This document shows positions 1-7,811 of a stretch of 36,156 nt of DNA, piece after piece; the stretch's first letter is position 1; each line of letters begins with the position of its first letter. The stretch is taken from the NCBI GenBank assembly GCA_001028025.1, contig LDAQ01000093.1, positions 1-36,156 of the forward strand, written 5' to 3'. Below the pieces are notes generated by a model. That model did no database searches and was not told the origin of the DNA. It saw nothing but the letters and a program-made list of their open reading frames with translations. Source of the stretch: Faecalicatena fissicatena (GTDB lineage Bacteria > Bacillota > Clostridia > Lachnospirales > Lachnospiraceae). The position numbers and the translations under genes are program-made.

Positions 1-404
1 CCTTTCACTCCATGCACCCTGAGTGAGTTGCTCAGGATCATAAGGAACGTCAGTCCAGACAGCGCAAACGCCACGTTTAAGTCTGCCGTGATCGGACGGA
101 TCCCGAACAGCCCCAGGCAGCTCGCAAAGAATACGAACCCCAGAATGCTTCCCACATAGGGCGCATAGGACTTGTTCTCCTTCCCCATGTTGCCCTCTGT
201 AAACTTATAAACCCAGCCCACAATAAACTCCGCAGCTACCTGTTTTCCTTTCGGCACGGTCTTGAGTCCGCTTCCGAGCCAGATGCCCAAAACGGCCAGG
301 ATCACGGCAATCAGGATTCCAAACAATGTACTCTCTGTGATAAACAGCTTTCCCTCTCCGAAGCCAAGGATAATCCGGGCGCCGAGTTCTTCAACGTTTA
401 TCAT
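1..404 (-). CDS. atpB: ATP synthase F0 subunit a (partial, C-terminus outside window)
   Basis: I translated this stretch by hand; it is open from ATG at 404 to the window edge and gives about 134 residues. It begins MINVEELGARI, has a hydrophobic segment near residues 27-44, then the family-typical block PKGKQVAAEFIVGWVY, followed by a second membrane segment (VGSILGFVFFASCLGLFGI) and RPITADLNVAFAL, which matches subunit a of bacterial F-type ATP synthases. Subunit a forms the proton half-channels next to the c-ring. Its start codon overlaps the stop of the upstream gene (ATGA), so the two are probably translationally coupled. The remaining roughly 100 residues, including the essential C-terminal Arg helix, lie outside the window. 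Family is certain; function is by homology. Confidence 0.95.
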   Translation of the reverse strand, partial: MINVEELGARIILGFGEGKLFITESTLFGILIAVILAVLGIWLGSGLKTVPKGKQVAAEFIVGWVYKFTEGNMGKENKSYAPYVGSILGFVFFASCLGLFGIRPITADLNVAFALSGLTFLMILSNSLRVHGVK

Positions 405-757
405 TGATTTTTTACTCCTCCTATTCCATATACGATGAGAATAGACAGCGATAAGCCTATGATTCCGGCTGCGTACATAATGACAGCAACGCTGCCGGTC
501 CGCATTGAAATATAAGCGGCTGCAATGTACAGCAGGTACCGGAAAAGAAATATCTGGACAACAAAAATGTTCCTGACACCCAACAGCCGGCATACCGCCA
601 ATTTTAATAGTAAATAATTAGCGAACGCGGCTGCGGATCCCAGAAGCAGCCCAGCCATGGCCTTGTAACCGGCTCCCCACAGGAGGCTGATCATTCCGGC
701 CACTATGATATAAAGAATATAGATAGCTGCTATTTTCCCGCTCTTATTGTCTTTCAT
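401..757 (-). CDS. atpI: ATP synthase subunit I-like membrane protein
   Basis: A small, very hydrophobic protein (118 aa from the chosen start) with four predicted membrane helices, directly upstream of atpB and overlapping it by 4 nt. Size, topology and position fit AtpI, the poorly conserved accessory protein that helps c-ring assembly or Mg2+ supply. Two ATGs lie 6 nt apart (763 and 757). The AGAGG Shine-Dalgarno sits only about 3 nt from the first but about 8 nt from the second, so I favour 757 (MKDNKSGKIAAIY). Only 22 nt separate it from the DUF4125-like gene upstream, leaving little room for a separate promoter. The assignment rests on context more than on residues. Confidence 0.8.
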   Translation of the reverse strand: MKDNKSGKIAAIYILYIIVAGMISLLWGAGYKAMAGLLLGSAAAFANYLLLKLAVCRLLGVRNIFVVQIFLFRYLLYIAAAYISMRTGSVAVIMYAAGIIGLSLSILIVYGIGGVKNQ

Positions 758-785
758 TCTCATTTCCTCTTGCTAACAGCTGCAC

Positions 786-1382
786 TTATTCCCCTTCAAG
801 ATCAGCAATCGATTCATATCCGTACATCCTCGCCGAATTATCTCTGATAAGAGCCGCCAGATTTCTGTTCTGAGCCGCACACTCCTGAATATATTGGGAA
901 TATAACATTTCGGTGTGTTCTCCATAGGAATACAATTCCCCTCTCTGATACGTCTCTATCGAAGTTTGGCCGGGTGCTTCCTGAAATGCATGGATCGGGC
1001 GCCCACGCATTGCATAAGCCGGATACTCCTGCTCAAATTCTTCCGCCCATTTTACATGGACGGCTACCGTTGCTTCAATGCGCTGTTTCCGCTCCTCTGA
1101 AATTACGGGAAGTGCCCATTCCAGTTGTTTGTACTGTTCGGGCGCCGTCCTTTCCATCATAAACGCATACTTATAAAACAACAGATTCTTTCCCTCTTCA
1201 CGGGCCTTGCACAGATCCCCGTAATAGCTGTCCAATACCTCTTCCGGCCAGACAAGGAACTGGCTTTTTCTCATGATATAGAACGTCTTCCAGTCATCCT
1301 GGCATGACGCCCTTCCGCCCTCATTGTTTACCTTTTGAAACTGACTCCATTCCTCTTCAACTATCTTTCTTATATTACTCAT
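786..1382 (-). CDS. DUF4125-like protein
   Basis: A 198-residue soluble protein, MSNIRKIVEEEWSQF at the start, rich in Trp, Tyr and Glu, with no signal peptide or membrane helix. Recurrent features are EEWxxFQKVNNEGGRASCQDDW near residues 10-31 and a C-terminal segment YSQYIQECAAQNRNLAALI. I recognise it as a DUF4125-type protein, a family often found next to DUF4037 and TPR genes in gut Firmicutes; no biochemical role is established to my knowledge. It starts 5 nt after the DUF4037 stop, so the two are almost certainly cotranscribed, and it ends 22 nt before atpI. No catalytic motif is evident. Confidence 0.75.
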   Translation of the reverse strand: MSNIRKIVEEEWSQFQKVNNEGGRASCQDDWKTFYIMRKSQFLVWPEEVLDSYYGDLCKAREEGKNLLFYKYAFMMERTAPEQYKQLEWALPVISEERKQRIEATVAVHVKWAEEFEQEYPAYAMRGRPIHAFQEAPGQTSIETYQRGELYSYGEHTEMLYSQYIQECAAQNRNLAALIRDNSARMYGYESIADLEGE

Positions 1383-1387
1383 ATTTT

Positions 1388-2401
1388 TTACCCTACAAGT
1401 ACCGGCAATGACCGAATCCGCTGATCCTGTATGCAGGACATCACTGCATAACCATGTTCTTCGAGATAATCCGATGTGCTGCTGCTTATACCCTGGCTCA
1501 ACAGTTCTTCTCTTATCAAATCCGCTATCTGCTCCACCATATCAACCATCTGATCAGCCCGGTTCAGTTTATACCGGCAAGCCTTCCATTTACTCGAATC
1601 CCAGTGACTATCGTCCAAAACTCCGGCTGCCATATTCTTCAAAAGCTCTCTGACCCTGCCAAGCTTTGGCAGCTGTTCCATGCCTCTCCACATCCATTTA
1701 TAATATGGACAGTAAACACGATTCAGAAGAAATACTATAGCAATGGCATTTCTCATGAATTCATCAAGAGCAAATTTTGCTGCTACAACATCATGCCGCC
1801 ACATCATGCGTGCATAATTGCACTGCCCGGAATGTGCCATCCTGACTGCACAGGCTGCAATCTTTTTCAGCCGTACATCTTCAGGATAATAATTAAGAAG
1901 CTTCCTGCGCACATCAGTAAACATGCCCAGATTATCCTCGAACACCTCTCCGTTTGTAGCAACCGCATAAAAATGTTCCGGTATCCTCAGCCAGTCTATC
2001 AAACTCTCCGGTATCGTATCCCTGGTAAGAAATTTTTGATAAAAGCCCTCAATCTCCAGAATCCCCCGGCGCCCCGCAGACTGCTCTCTGATAATATTTG
2101 CGCTGATGCCTTTGTATTCTTTCGGAAGTGACTCATAGATCTCGGTCATACTCTCCCCTGCCTGGGTATATATATTCCTCGGTAACCATACACAAAAGGA
2201 CGGCCCGTAATCATGATCCATGGAAATCTGGTCGTCAAAACCAAAGCACTCTGATCCTTCTCCCACAAGACCGACCGCGGCTTTCTTCATGTACTCAGGA
2301 AACAACTCCATCAGTATCGGTTTACCAATATTCTCATAATATTCCCGCGACAAATCAAGACCCTTTATCTTAACTTCTAATCCGTTCAACTGGCTCATCA
2401 C
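1388..2401 (-). CDS. DUF4037 protein with nucleotidyltransferase-like motif
   Basis: A 337-residue protein. Residues 47-66 read GEGSECFGFDDQISMDHDYG: a Gly-Ser pair followed about 12 residues later by Asp62-His-Asp64, which is the hG[GS]...DxD pattern of the nucleotidyltransferase (polymerase-beta) fold. The C-terminal half is helical and rich in Arg, Trp and Tyr (HDVVAAKFALDEFMRNAI, NRVYCPYYKWMW). That layout matches DUF4037. It overlaps the TPR gene by 4 nt (ATGA) and lies 5 nt from the DUF4125-like gene, forming a three-gene cassette. By analogy with NTase-fold proteins it may transfer a nucleotide or bind an RNA or small molecule, but substrate and activity are unknown; both acidic residues are intact, so I would not call it a dead enzyme. 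Confidence 0.8.
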   Translation of the reverse strand: MMSQLNGLEVKIKGLDLSREYYENIGKPILMELFPEYMKKAAVGLVGEGSECFGFDDQISMDHDYGPSFCVWLPRNIYTQAGESMTEIYESLPKEYKGISANIIREQSAGRRGILEIEGFYQKFLTRDTIPESLIDWLRIPEHFYAVATNGEVFEDNLGMFTDVRRKLLNYYPEDVRLKKIAACAVRMAHSGQCNYARMMWRHDVVAAKFALDEFMRNAIAIVFLLNRVYCPYYKWMWRGMEQLPKLGRVRELLKNMAAGVLDDSHWDSSKWKACRYKLNRADQMVDMVEQIADLIREELLSQGISSSTSDYLEEHGYAVMSCIQDQRIRSLPVLVG

Positions 2402-3207
2402 CTATTCTCTCCGTTCAGCAAAGCCTGAACGCCCTTGTAATTCCGCTCCAGACGTTCATAATCTGCATTCCTGCCAAAATACTTCATTGTCTCATTCATT
2501 GCTTTTTCATACAATTCCAGCGATCCCTGCAGGTCCTTTTTCAAATAAGCAATATACGCCTTCATAGCCAACACGCTGCAAAAATGAGTACTATCTCCCT
2601 TTCCCTCAAAAAGTTTCAATGCTTCATCCATACATGCATCCGCTTTGACAATATCAGGCTCTGCACTTCCTAATAACACACCTGCCAGATTGCTGTAAGC
2701 AGCAGCACATTCATCCCAGACTTCCGGAATTGCCTTCAACACATCAATCGCTTTCTCACAATACCGCATGGCATCCTCACTTTTTCCAAGCTCCAGATAT
2801 GCCACTGACATATTATTGTATAAGGCGCCTCCACGGTATTCTTTCTCTACTCCCTGTTTGCAGTAAATCTCTTCCACCTTCTGGTAGTGGGATAATGCTT
2901 CTTTTGCCTGACCGGCAGCCCGATATACATTCGCTACATTCAGATATGTAGTAATTCCTTCTGCCGAATCTCCTATCGCGTTCTCTTCCGTAATCTGCAT
3001 TGCCCTGAATGCATAATCCCATGCTTTACTAAGCTGACTGATGCTGCGGTAGTATCCCATCAATTCATTAATTATAGAAAGCTCTGTCTCCCATTCTTCC
3101 TCTGACTGTGCAAGAGAAGCCTGCTCCTCAAGATAGGCTGCCGCCTCTCTCTGCTTTCCCGCCGCAAACAGTGCATCAGATTTTTCAAGTATGTCCTTGA
3201 TTACCAT
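2398..3207 (-). CDS. Tetratricopeptide repeat protein
   Basis: A 269-residue soluble protein made of at least five TPR-like helical hairpins: for example AYLEEQASLAQSEEEWETEL near the start, LNVANVYRAAGQAKEALSHY and YNNMSVAYLELGKSEDAMRY in the middle, and LAGVLLGSAEPDIVKADACM and AMKAYIAYLKKDLQGSLELY later. Such repeats bind other proteins. It has a clear AGGGAGG Shine-Dalgarno about 7 nt before ATG at 3207. It is the first gene of the TPR-DUF4037-DUF4125 cassette and overlaps DUF4037 by 4 nt, which suggests the TPR protein scaffolds or regulates the NTase-fold protein (inference). The MATE gene ends 38 nt upstream. Confidence 0.85.
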   Translation of the reverse strand: MVIKDILEKSDALFAAGKQREAAAYLEEQASLAQSEEEWETELSIINELMGYYRSISQLSKAWDYAFRAMQITEENAIGDSAEGITTYLNVANVYRAAGQAKEALSHYQKVEEIYCKQGVEKEYRGGALYNNMSVAYLELGKSEDAMRYCEKAIDVLKAIPEVWDECAAAYSNLAGVLLGSAEPDIVKADACMDEALKLFEGKGDSTHFCSVLAMKAYIAYLKKDLQGSLELYEKAMNETMKYFGRNADYERLERNYKGVQALLNGENR

Positions 3208-3245
3208 CCTTCTTCCTCCCTTCTTATAAAGCGATACTCCTTCGC

Positions 3246-4616
3246 TTATTTTTTACCATTCAATTCCTTATTCAGAACACGATAAAAACATCTGTGATAT
3301 ACCACTAATGCTCCAATAAAGCATATTACATCTGTAGTCGGCTGACCACTTGCCACACCCTTCATGCCAAAAATATAATTCAAAAGGAATGTGATCGGGA
3401 TATTGAATACAAGCTGACGAATCGCAAGCATTATCAGTGAGTAATGCCACTTTCCAACGGCCTGGCAGAGCGTACTCACCAGAAGCACAATCGCCATGAA
3501 CGGTGTACAGAGCATATATTTATGCATGATCTGAACTCCCGCATCTATCGTGGCCGCATCATTAATAAAGATTTTAATAATACCTGCACTGAAAATCAGA
3601 GAAAGTATCATTATCGCCCAGGCGAGCGCCTCCGTAATGAGGAATGCGCATTTGTTAACATCCCGCACACGCTTAAAATTCTTAGCTCCATAATTGTATC
3701 CGATGAGAGGCAGAACCCCCTGCGCCACGCCGTGAACCGTATATATAGAAATAAAGCTGATGCGGTTAACAACGCCCCAGCCCGCTACTGCAGCATCGCC
3801 GTACAGAGAATAAAGTGAAGTTTGTATGATACAACCTGTGGCACCAAGCACTGTCAAACAGCCGGATGGCAGTCCAACCAGTATAATATCTTTTATCAGC
3901 TTCCAGGATACACCTCCCTGGAACGGTTTCAGTGTTATATAAGAAGTCTCACGTATCCGCATATAGACAACAATTAAGAAAATCAGCGATACACAGTTAG
4001 AAATCAATGTTGCTATGGCCGCACCCGCTACGCCCATATTTGCTCCGAAGATAAAGATAGGATCAAGGATGCAGTTTAACAGACCTCCCAGCATAAGCCC
4101 GCTGCTTGCTATCTTTGCATGTCCTTCAGCGCGCAGCAGATTACTCATAACTATAGATAAAACTGTAGGGATTCCTCCAATAACGAACACAATCAACATG
4201 TATACAGATGCCGACTCATAAGATTGTTCACTGGATCCGGCCGCATAAAGAAGCGGTCTCTCCAGTATTTGGAATAAGACGCATATAACGGCCATGAATA
4301 TAAGGCTGCCCCAGAAGCCATGAGAAGAGGCTTTTGATACCCGGTCATAATCCTTTTCGCCAAGTGCCCGTGACATTACACTGTTCGTACCGACGCCCCA
4401 CAGGCTTGAAAATGCGTTCAGAAACTGAAAGTACGGAAAAGCCACCGTAAGTCCTGCAAGCTGGGAGGGATTATTTAACATACCGACAAAAAGTGTGTCC
4501 GCCAGGCTGTAGATAATTGTAATAAGAGTACTGGCAAGCGAAGGAAGAACAAATTTGCTTACCGCCTGGGGTACCGGAAGTACCTCAAATACTTCCTTGT
4601 TCACTTCTTTTGCCAT
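3246..4616 (-). CDS. MATE family multidrug/metabolite efflux transporter
   Basis: 456 residues with about 12 hydrophobic segments arranged as two six-helix bundles. Characteristic MATE features are the N-terminal VLPSLASTLITIIYSLADTL with the conserved P and D, the LNAFSSLWGVGTNSVMSRALG loop, and the repeat in the second half with VLPLIGYNYGAKNF. MATE proteins export cationic or aromatic compounds using Na+ or H+ gradients across the plasma membrane. A GGAAG ribosome-binding site precedes ATG. It sits between a PNPOx-like flavoprotein gene (22 nt upstream) and the TPR gene (38 nt downstream), so it probably belongs to the same long transcript. The substrate cannot be told from sequence. Confidence 0.93.
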   Translation of the reverse strand: MAKEVNKEVFEVLPVPQAVSKFVLPSLASTLITIIYSLADTLFVGMLNNPSQLAGLTVAFPYFQFLNAFSSLWGVGTNSVMSRALGEKDYDRVSKASSHGFWGSLIFMAVICVLFQILERPLLYAAGSSEQSYESASVYMLIVFVIGGIPTVLSIVMSNLLRAEGHAKIASSGLMLGGLLNCILDPIFIFGANMGVAGAAIATLISNCVSLIFLIVVYMRIRETSYITLKPFQGGVSWKLIKDIILVGLPSGCLTVLGATGCIIQTSLYSLYGDAAVAGWGVVNRISFISIYTVHGVAQGVLPLIGYNYGAKNFKRVRDVNKCAFLITEALAWAIMILSLIFSAGIIKIFINDAATIDAGVQIMHKYMLCTPFMAIVLLVSTLCQAVGKWHYSLIMLAIRQLVFNIPITFLLNYIFGMKGVASGQPTTDVICFIGALVVYHRCFYRVLNKELNGKK

Positions 4617-4638
4617 TTAAAAGACTTCCTTTCTGAAA

Positions 4639-5037
4639 TTATTTCCAGCAGCTATATTCACCAGTAAGAGTAAAATATTCTACACTGTCAAGAACAAGAT
4701 AGTGCGCTCCAATAGTCTCTTCTGTATAGGTTGCTTTTACTATTGGATGTTCCATAGCTTTCGCAATAATCTCCTTATCCGTTACCAGCTGTGCTTTGCC
4801 TTTGATGCGCAGCCATCTCTCCTGTGTACTGGCACAGATTTCAAAATCTGGTTTTGCTTCTATCTGCTTAGCCATCGCCTTTGTTGTACTAATCGCAATG
4901 ATCAGCTCATCTTTTATTTCTTCAATATATAAAAGAGGCCGAACTCTTGGCATTCCATCTTCAGTTGTAGCAAAAAAGAAAAAACCAGCCTCACTTAAAA
5001 AATCCAGTATCTTTTTATTTAACTCTTTGTTTTCCAT
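4639..5037 (-). CDS. Pyridoxamine 5'-phosphate oxidase-fold (flavin-binding) protein
   Basis: A 132-residue protein with the split-barrel PNPOx-like pattern: FLSEAGFFFFATTEDGMPRVRPL near the N-terminus, LLYIEEIKDELIIAISTTKAMAKQI in the middle, and WLRIKGKAQLVTDKEI. The family binds FMN or F420 and includes small flavin reductases and heme- or vitamin-binding proteins; the precise role here is unknown. An upstream in-frame ATG at 5079 would overlap the HesB-like gene by 26 nt, but the ATG at 5037 has a GGAGG Shine-Dalgarno 7 nt upstream, so I take 5037. It lies 16 nt after the HesB-like gene and 22 nt before the MATE gene. Confidence 0.85.
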   Translation of the reverse strand: MENKELNKKILDFLSEAGFFFFATTEDGMPRVRPLLYIEEIKDELIIAISTTKAMAKQIEAKPDFEICASTQERWLRIKGKAQLVTDKEIIAKAMEHPIVKATYTEETIGAHYLVLDSVEYFTLTGEYSCWK

Positions 5038-5053
5038 AACATATCCTCCATAA

Positions 5054-5350
5054 TTAGAAATTTCTTTCACGGGGATCAATAGATTTGCGCGTTGTCAGGA
5101 TTGGTATATCCCCAGCTGCATCTATTGTAATAGTCTCCGCAAGCTGTATAAGATCTTTATCTACAAAAAAAACATATCCTGATTCCATCGCAATGATATC
5201 ATCCGGTTCCGATGAACCTGGAACAAGCCGGAGTTCATCCCTGCATGCGTTACAAGTAGGTTTGATATGCTGGATCTTAAATTTCTTTTCACCCTTGGAT
5301 GCAAATGTTGTCTCCAACATCTTCTTACCTTCTTTGGTTATCTTAATCAT
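5054..5350 (-). CDS. HesB/IscA-like small protein
   Basis: 98 residues. Segments MIKITKEGKKML, a central CNACRDELRLVPG (Cys33, Cys36), YVFFVDKDLIQLAETITID and a short C-terminal tail follow the HesB/IscA beta-strand order, in which the last strand carries a conserved ID. The usual C-terminal CGC cluster-binding cysteines are missing: only the CxxC is present, so Fe-S transfer is not assured and it may bind a metal or act as a redox protein. A perfect AAGGAGG precedes ATG. It lies between the LuxR-type regulator (25 nt) and the PNPOx gene. Family assignment is by pattern of strands and is moderately sure. Confidence 0.6.
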   Translation of the reverse strand: MIKITKEGKKMLETTFASKGEKKFKIQHIKPTCNACRDELRLVPGSSEPDDIIAMESGYVFFVDKDLIQLAETITIDAAGDIPILTTRKSIDPRERNF

Positions 5351-5375
5351 ACCCTGTCCTCCTTATAGAGATCTT

Positions 5376-5972
5376 TTAAAACACAAGATGAATTTTGGAT
5401 TTTTGAGCGCCAACCATTTCCAGTGCCAGTGCCACTGCCGCCGACCGGCTCCGGACTCCCATATTATCAAAAATATTTGAAAGATGTTTTTTTACCGTAC
5501 TTACACTCAGATTCAAAATATAAGCAATGTCTCCATTGCTTTTTCCCTGACACAGCCAATATGTAACTTCCGCTTCACGTTCCGTAAAGCCATGTCCTTT
5601 CAGTATTTTCATGTCCGACTCTTTCTCTGGTATCGGCTTAATCACGCCCGCTATTTCTGCGTTACCAGCCTCCATGAGGGTATCGCAAAAATAGGCATAG
5701 TTTTTCCCAATCAGCCATAAATCATGTCGTTTTTCCGCCTCCCAGAATTGATCAAACATGTCATTGTCCTGAAAATGCATAGTTACGATACGGGTTAATG
5801 GTTTCTCGGAAAAAACTGCCTGATTAAATTCAACCGGTCTGTTGTTCTCATCCAGAATCAGCTTATTGAGAAATACGGCCCCCACCGTGTTTGACAATTC
5901 TTCGACTGCCGGCACAATATCGCTAAAATAACGCTTTGGTAACATTATCTGATTATGTGCTATTAAAAACAT
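5376..5972 (-). CDS. LuxR/FixJ-type HTH transcriptional regulator
   Basis: 198 residues. The C-terminal part, about residues 128-190, is a GerE/LuxR helix-turn-helix: GFTEREAEVTYWLCQGKSN, then IAYILNLSVSTVKKHLSNIF with the conserved TVKKH recognition helix. The first about 125 residues (PAVEELSNTVGAVFLNKLIL, RIVTMHFQDNDMFDQFWEAE) do not look like a receiver domain: there is no obvious phospho-Asp region, so it probably senses a ligand or partner protein. It lies immediately downstream of the glycyl radical enzyme operon, in the same direction, with a 126-nt gap, and begins the run of HesB, PNPOx and MATE genes. Control of either set is inference. Confidence 0.88.
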   Translation of the reverse strand: MFLIAHNQIMLPKRYFSDIVPAVEELSNTVGAVFLNKLILDENNRPVEFNQAVFSEKPLTRIVTMHFQDNDMFDQFWEAEKRHDLWLIGKNYAYFCDTLMEAGNAEIAGVIKPIPEKESDMKILKGHGFTEREAEVTYWLCQGKSNGDIAYILNLSVSTVKKHLSNIFDNMGVRSRSAAVALALEMVGAQKSKIHLVF

Positions 5973-6034
5973 ACACGTTCCTCTCTCCCATAAAATCCAA
6001 ATTAAATAGAAGTCACATCTCGTTTAACACGTGG

Positions 6035-6081
6035 AGGGCTACCGCACAGGCTGAGAATTTCCTCCCCCAGGTGATAACCCT
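6035..6081 (-). promoter_or_regulatory. Imperfect hairpin between the YczE-like gene and the LuxR regulator
   Basis: Read on the minus strand, AGGGTTATC at the start pairs with GGTAGCCCT at the end (9 pairs including G.U), with a purine-rich internal part. No U-tract follows, so it is not a classical terminator. It may be a leader structure for the regulator gene or a processing site ending the glycyl radical enzyme operon. Confidence 0.35.
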
Positions 6082-6098
6082 TCACTATTTTTATTAAA

Positions 6099-6818
6099 TT
6101 ACTTTGCGGCTGCTGGTATTTCGCCTAATTCTGGTTCAGCTTTCGGCTGTTTTCCCCATAAGAATGTCTTTATCTTACTAAGGAACAGTTTTCTCCAGAA
6201 ATTAAGCATCGTTCCTACACCAAGAGCTGCAATGATGGTTCCAATCCAGATCCCCTGATAGCTATGTAAAAATACCAATGAAAGGATTAATGATGTTGCA
6301 ACGATACACAAATCAAATATTCTCTTCACATTTCCCAGCGGTTTCTTAACCAGCCAGGCAAAGGCAACTGCCAGTGCATCCGGCGGAATCGCCATAATAT
6401 CTGCTTCCAGATATGCCATCAGTCCCAATCCCAGGATAACAACACCGATAAGTATGAATACCAACTGGATATACCATTTATCCGGTGTCCCAAGCGGAGA
6501 AATCAGCCATTTACTGAAATCTGTAAAATATCCGAACATAATAGCCGCCGGAAACTGCAAAATATAAACAGCTTTAAATTCCTTACGATAAACGATTGCT
6601 TCAATTATAATATAACATCCGTATGCAATCCAGGTTCCGGTACCAACACTGATATTCAGAATTCTGCCGACTACATAAGGCAACGTTGTGACTGGTGAAA
6701 CACCAAAATTTGAATTTACGGCAAATGCAATGCCGAGGCTCATAATCCACAGGCCAATCACATAGATCAGCAAGCGCTTAATACTCATTGGCTTGCCCAA
6801 AAACTTGACTTTACTCAT
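6099..6818 (-). CDS. YczE/YitT-like integral membrane protein
   Basis: 239 residues, with about five or six membrane helices: RLLIYVIGLWIMSLGIAFAV with the following FGVSPVTTLPYV is the signature of the YczE/YyaS family, and LGLMAYLEADIMAIPPDAL recurs in its relatives. It has a short hydrophilic C-tail. The start codon is 2 nt past the activase stop (translational coupling), and it is the third gene of the glycyl radical enzyme operon. In that position a membrane protein is most simply a transporter for the enzyme's substrate or product, but family function is unknown and the substrate is not readable from sequence. Confidence 0.8.
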   Translation of the reverse strand: MSKVKFLGKPMSIKRLLIYVIGLWIMSLGIAFAVNSNFGVSPVTTLPYVVGRILNISVGTGTWIAYGCYIIIEAIVYRKEFKAVYILQFPAAIMFGYFTDFSKWLISPLGTPDKWYIQLVFILIGVVILGLGLMAYLEADIMAIPPDALAVAFAWLVKKPLGNVKRIFDLCIVATSLILSLVFLHSYQGIWIGTIIAALGVGTMLNFWRKLFLSKIKTFLWGKQPKAEPELGEIPAAAK

Positions 6819-6820
6819 TA

Positions 6821-7768
6821 TTAGGAGTCCCCCTTTTCAGTTCCGCCTATCTTACAAATCAGGCCATAAGACCTAAAAATGTCACGGATAACCTCCATAC
6901 GCTCATCTGAAGGGGATTCCACGTCTTCTCCTAATGGATATTCCCGTCCAAGACCTGTGTATTTGCCCATTCCCATACGATGATAGGGCAGAATATGAAT
7001 CTCTCTTGCACCTATTTCTTTCGCAAACCTAGCAGTCGCGTCCATGTTTTCATTTGTATCATTCGCACCCGGAATAACCGGGATGCGAATGATTACTTCT
7101 GTATTCGTCTCATCCATAATTCTACGAAGATTATCCAGAATCAATTCATTGGATACACCTGTCAGTTCTTTGTGGGCTGCCGGATCCATATGCTTCACAT
7201 CGTAAAGCGCCAGATCCGTATATCTTAATACAGGTTCAAATTTATCCCATGCCACATATCCACATGTCTCTATAGCTGTATGGATATAATTCTCCTGACA
7301 TTCACTAAAAAGTTCTTCTAGAAATTCTGGATGCATCAAAGGTTCGCCACCGGATACGGTAATACCTCCGCCGTTACTGAAGAATGGCTCATCGTGTAAG
7401 ATTACATCCATTACCTCATCGACTGTCATAGGTTTACCGACTTTCTCGATTGCGCCTTCATAGCAGGCGTGCTCACATACGTCCTGATTTTCACAAGTAA
7501 CGCAAGTATCGTGATCGAATACCGGATTATCACCGATCTTATCCGGCAGCTTAACCGCTCCTTTGGTGCAAAAGCTTACGCAACGATAACAATGTACACA
7601 AGTGCTAGGGACGTGGATGATATCGGATCTAAAAACCTGTGATTCCGGATTCGCACACCATTGACAGCTCAGCGGGCATCCCTTTAAAAATACGGTTGTC
7701 CTTACACCAGGACCGTCCTGGATAGAAAATCCCTGGATATTAAATACAAGGGCTGTTAAATCACTCAT
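6821..7768 (-). CDS. Glycyl radical enzyme activating enzyme (radical SAM)
   Basis: 315 residues from ATG at 7768. An in-frame TTG at 7795 would add nine residues, but the GGGAGAG ribosome-binding site lies just before 7768. CPLSCQWC (Cys31, Cys35, Cys38) is the CX3CX2C site for the radical-SAM [4Fe-4S] cluster. It is followed by a ferredoxin-like insert with two more four-Cys sets (Cys57/60/63/67 and Cys89/92/98/102), as in activases of glycerol dehydratase, choline lyase and arylacetate decarboxylases but not of pyruvate formate-lyase. SGGEP binds SAM. It installs the glycyl radical on the partner encoded 43 nt upstream. The enzyme works only anaerobically. Confidence 0.95.
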   Translation of the reverse strand: MSDLTALVFNIQGFSIQDGPGVRTTVFLKGCPLSCQWCANPESQVFRSDIIHVPSTCVHCYRCVSFCTKGAVKLPDKIGDNPVFDHDTCVTCENQDVCEHACYEGAIEKVGKPMTVDEVMDVILHDEPFFSNGGGITVSGGEPLMHPEFLEELFSECQENYIHTAIETCGYVAWDKFEPVLRYTDLALYDVKHMDPAAHKELTGVSNELILDNLRRIMDETNTEVIIRIPVIPGANDTNENMDATARFAKEIGAREIHILPYHRMGMGKYTGLGREYPLGEDVESPSDERMEVIRDIFRSYGLICKIGGTEKGDS

Positions 7769-7811
7769 AATCTCTCTCCCTATTGTTTTACTCAAACATT
7801 GTAATCAAATT

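Noticed and set aside
1454..2131. 225-codon plus frame antisense to DUF4037
   Set aside because: No ribosome-binding site, Pro/Cys/His-rich composition typical of antisense frames.
6020..6085. TPP riboswitch (GGCTGAGA present on the plus strand)
   Set aside because: The second TPP half and stem order do not fit, and the neighbouring gene is on the minus strand.
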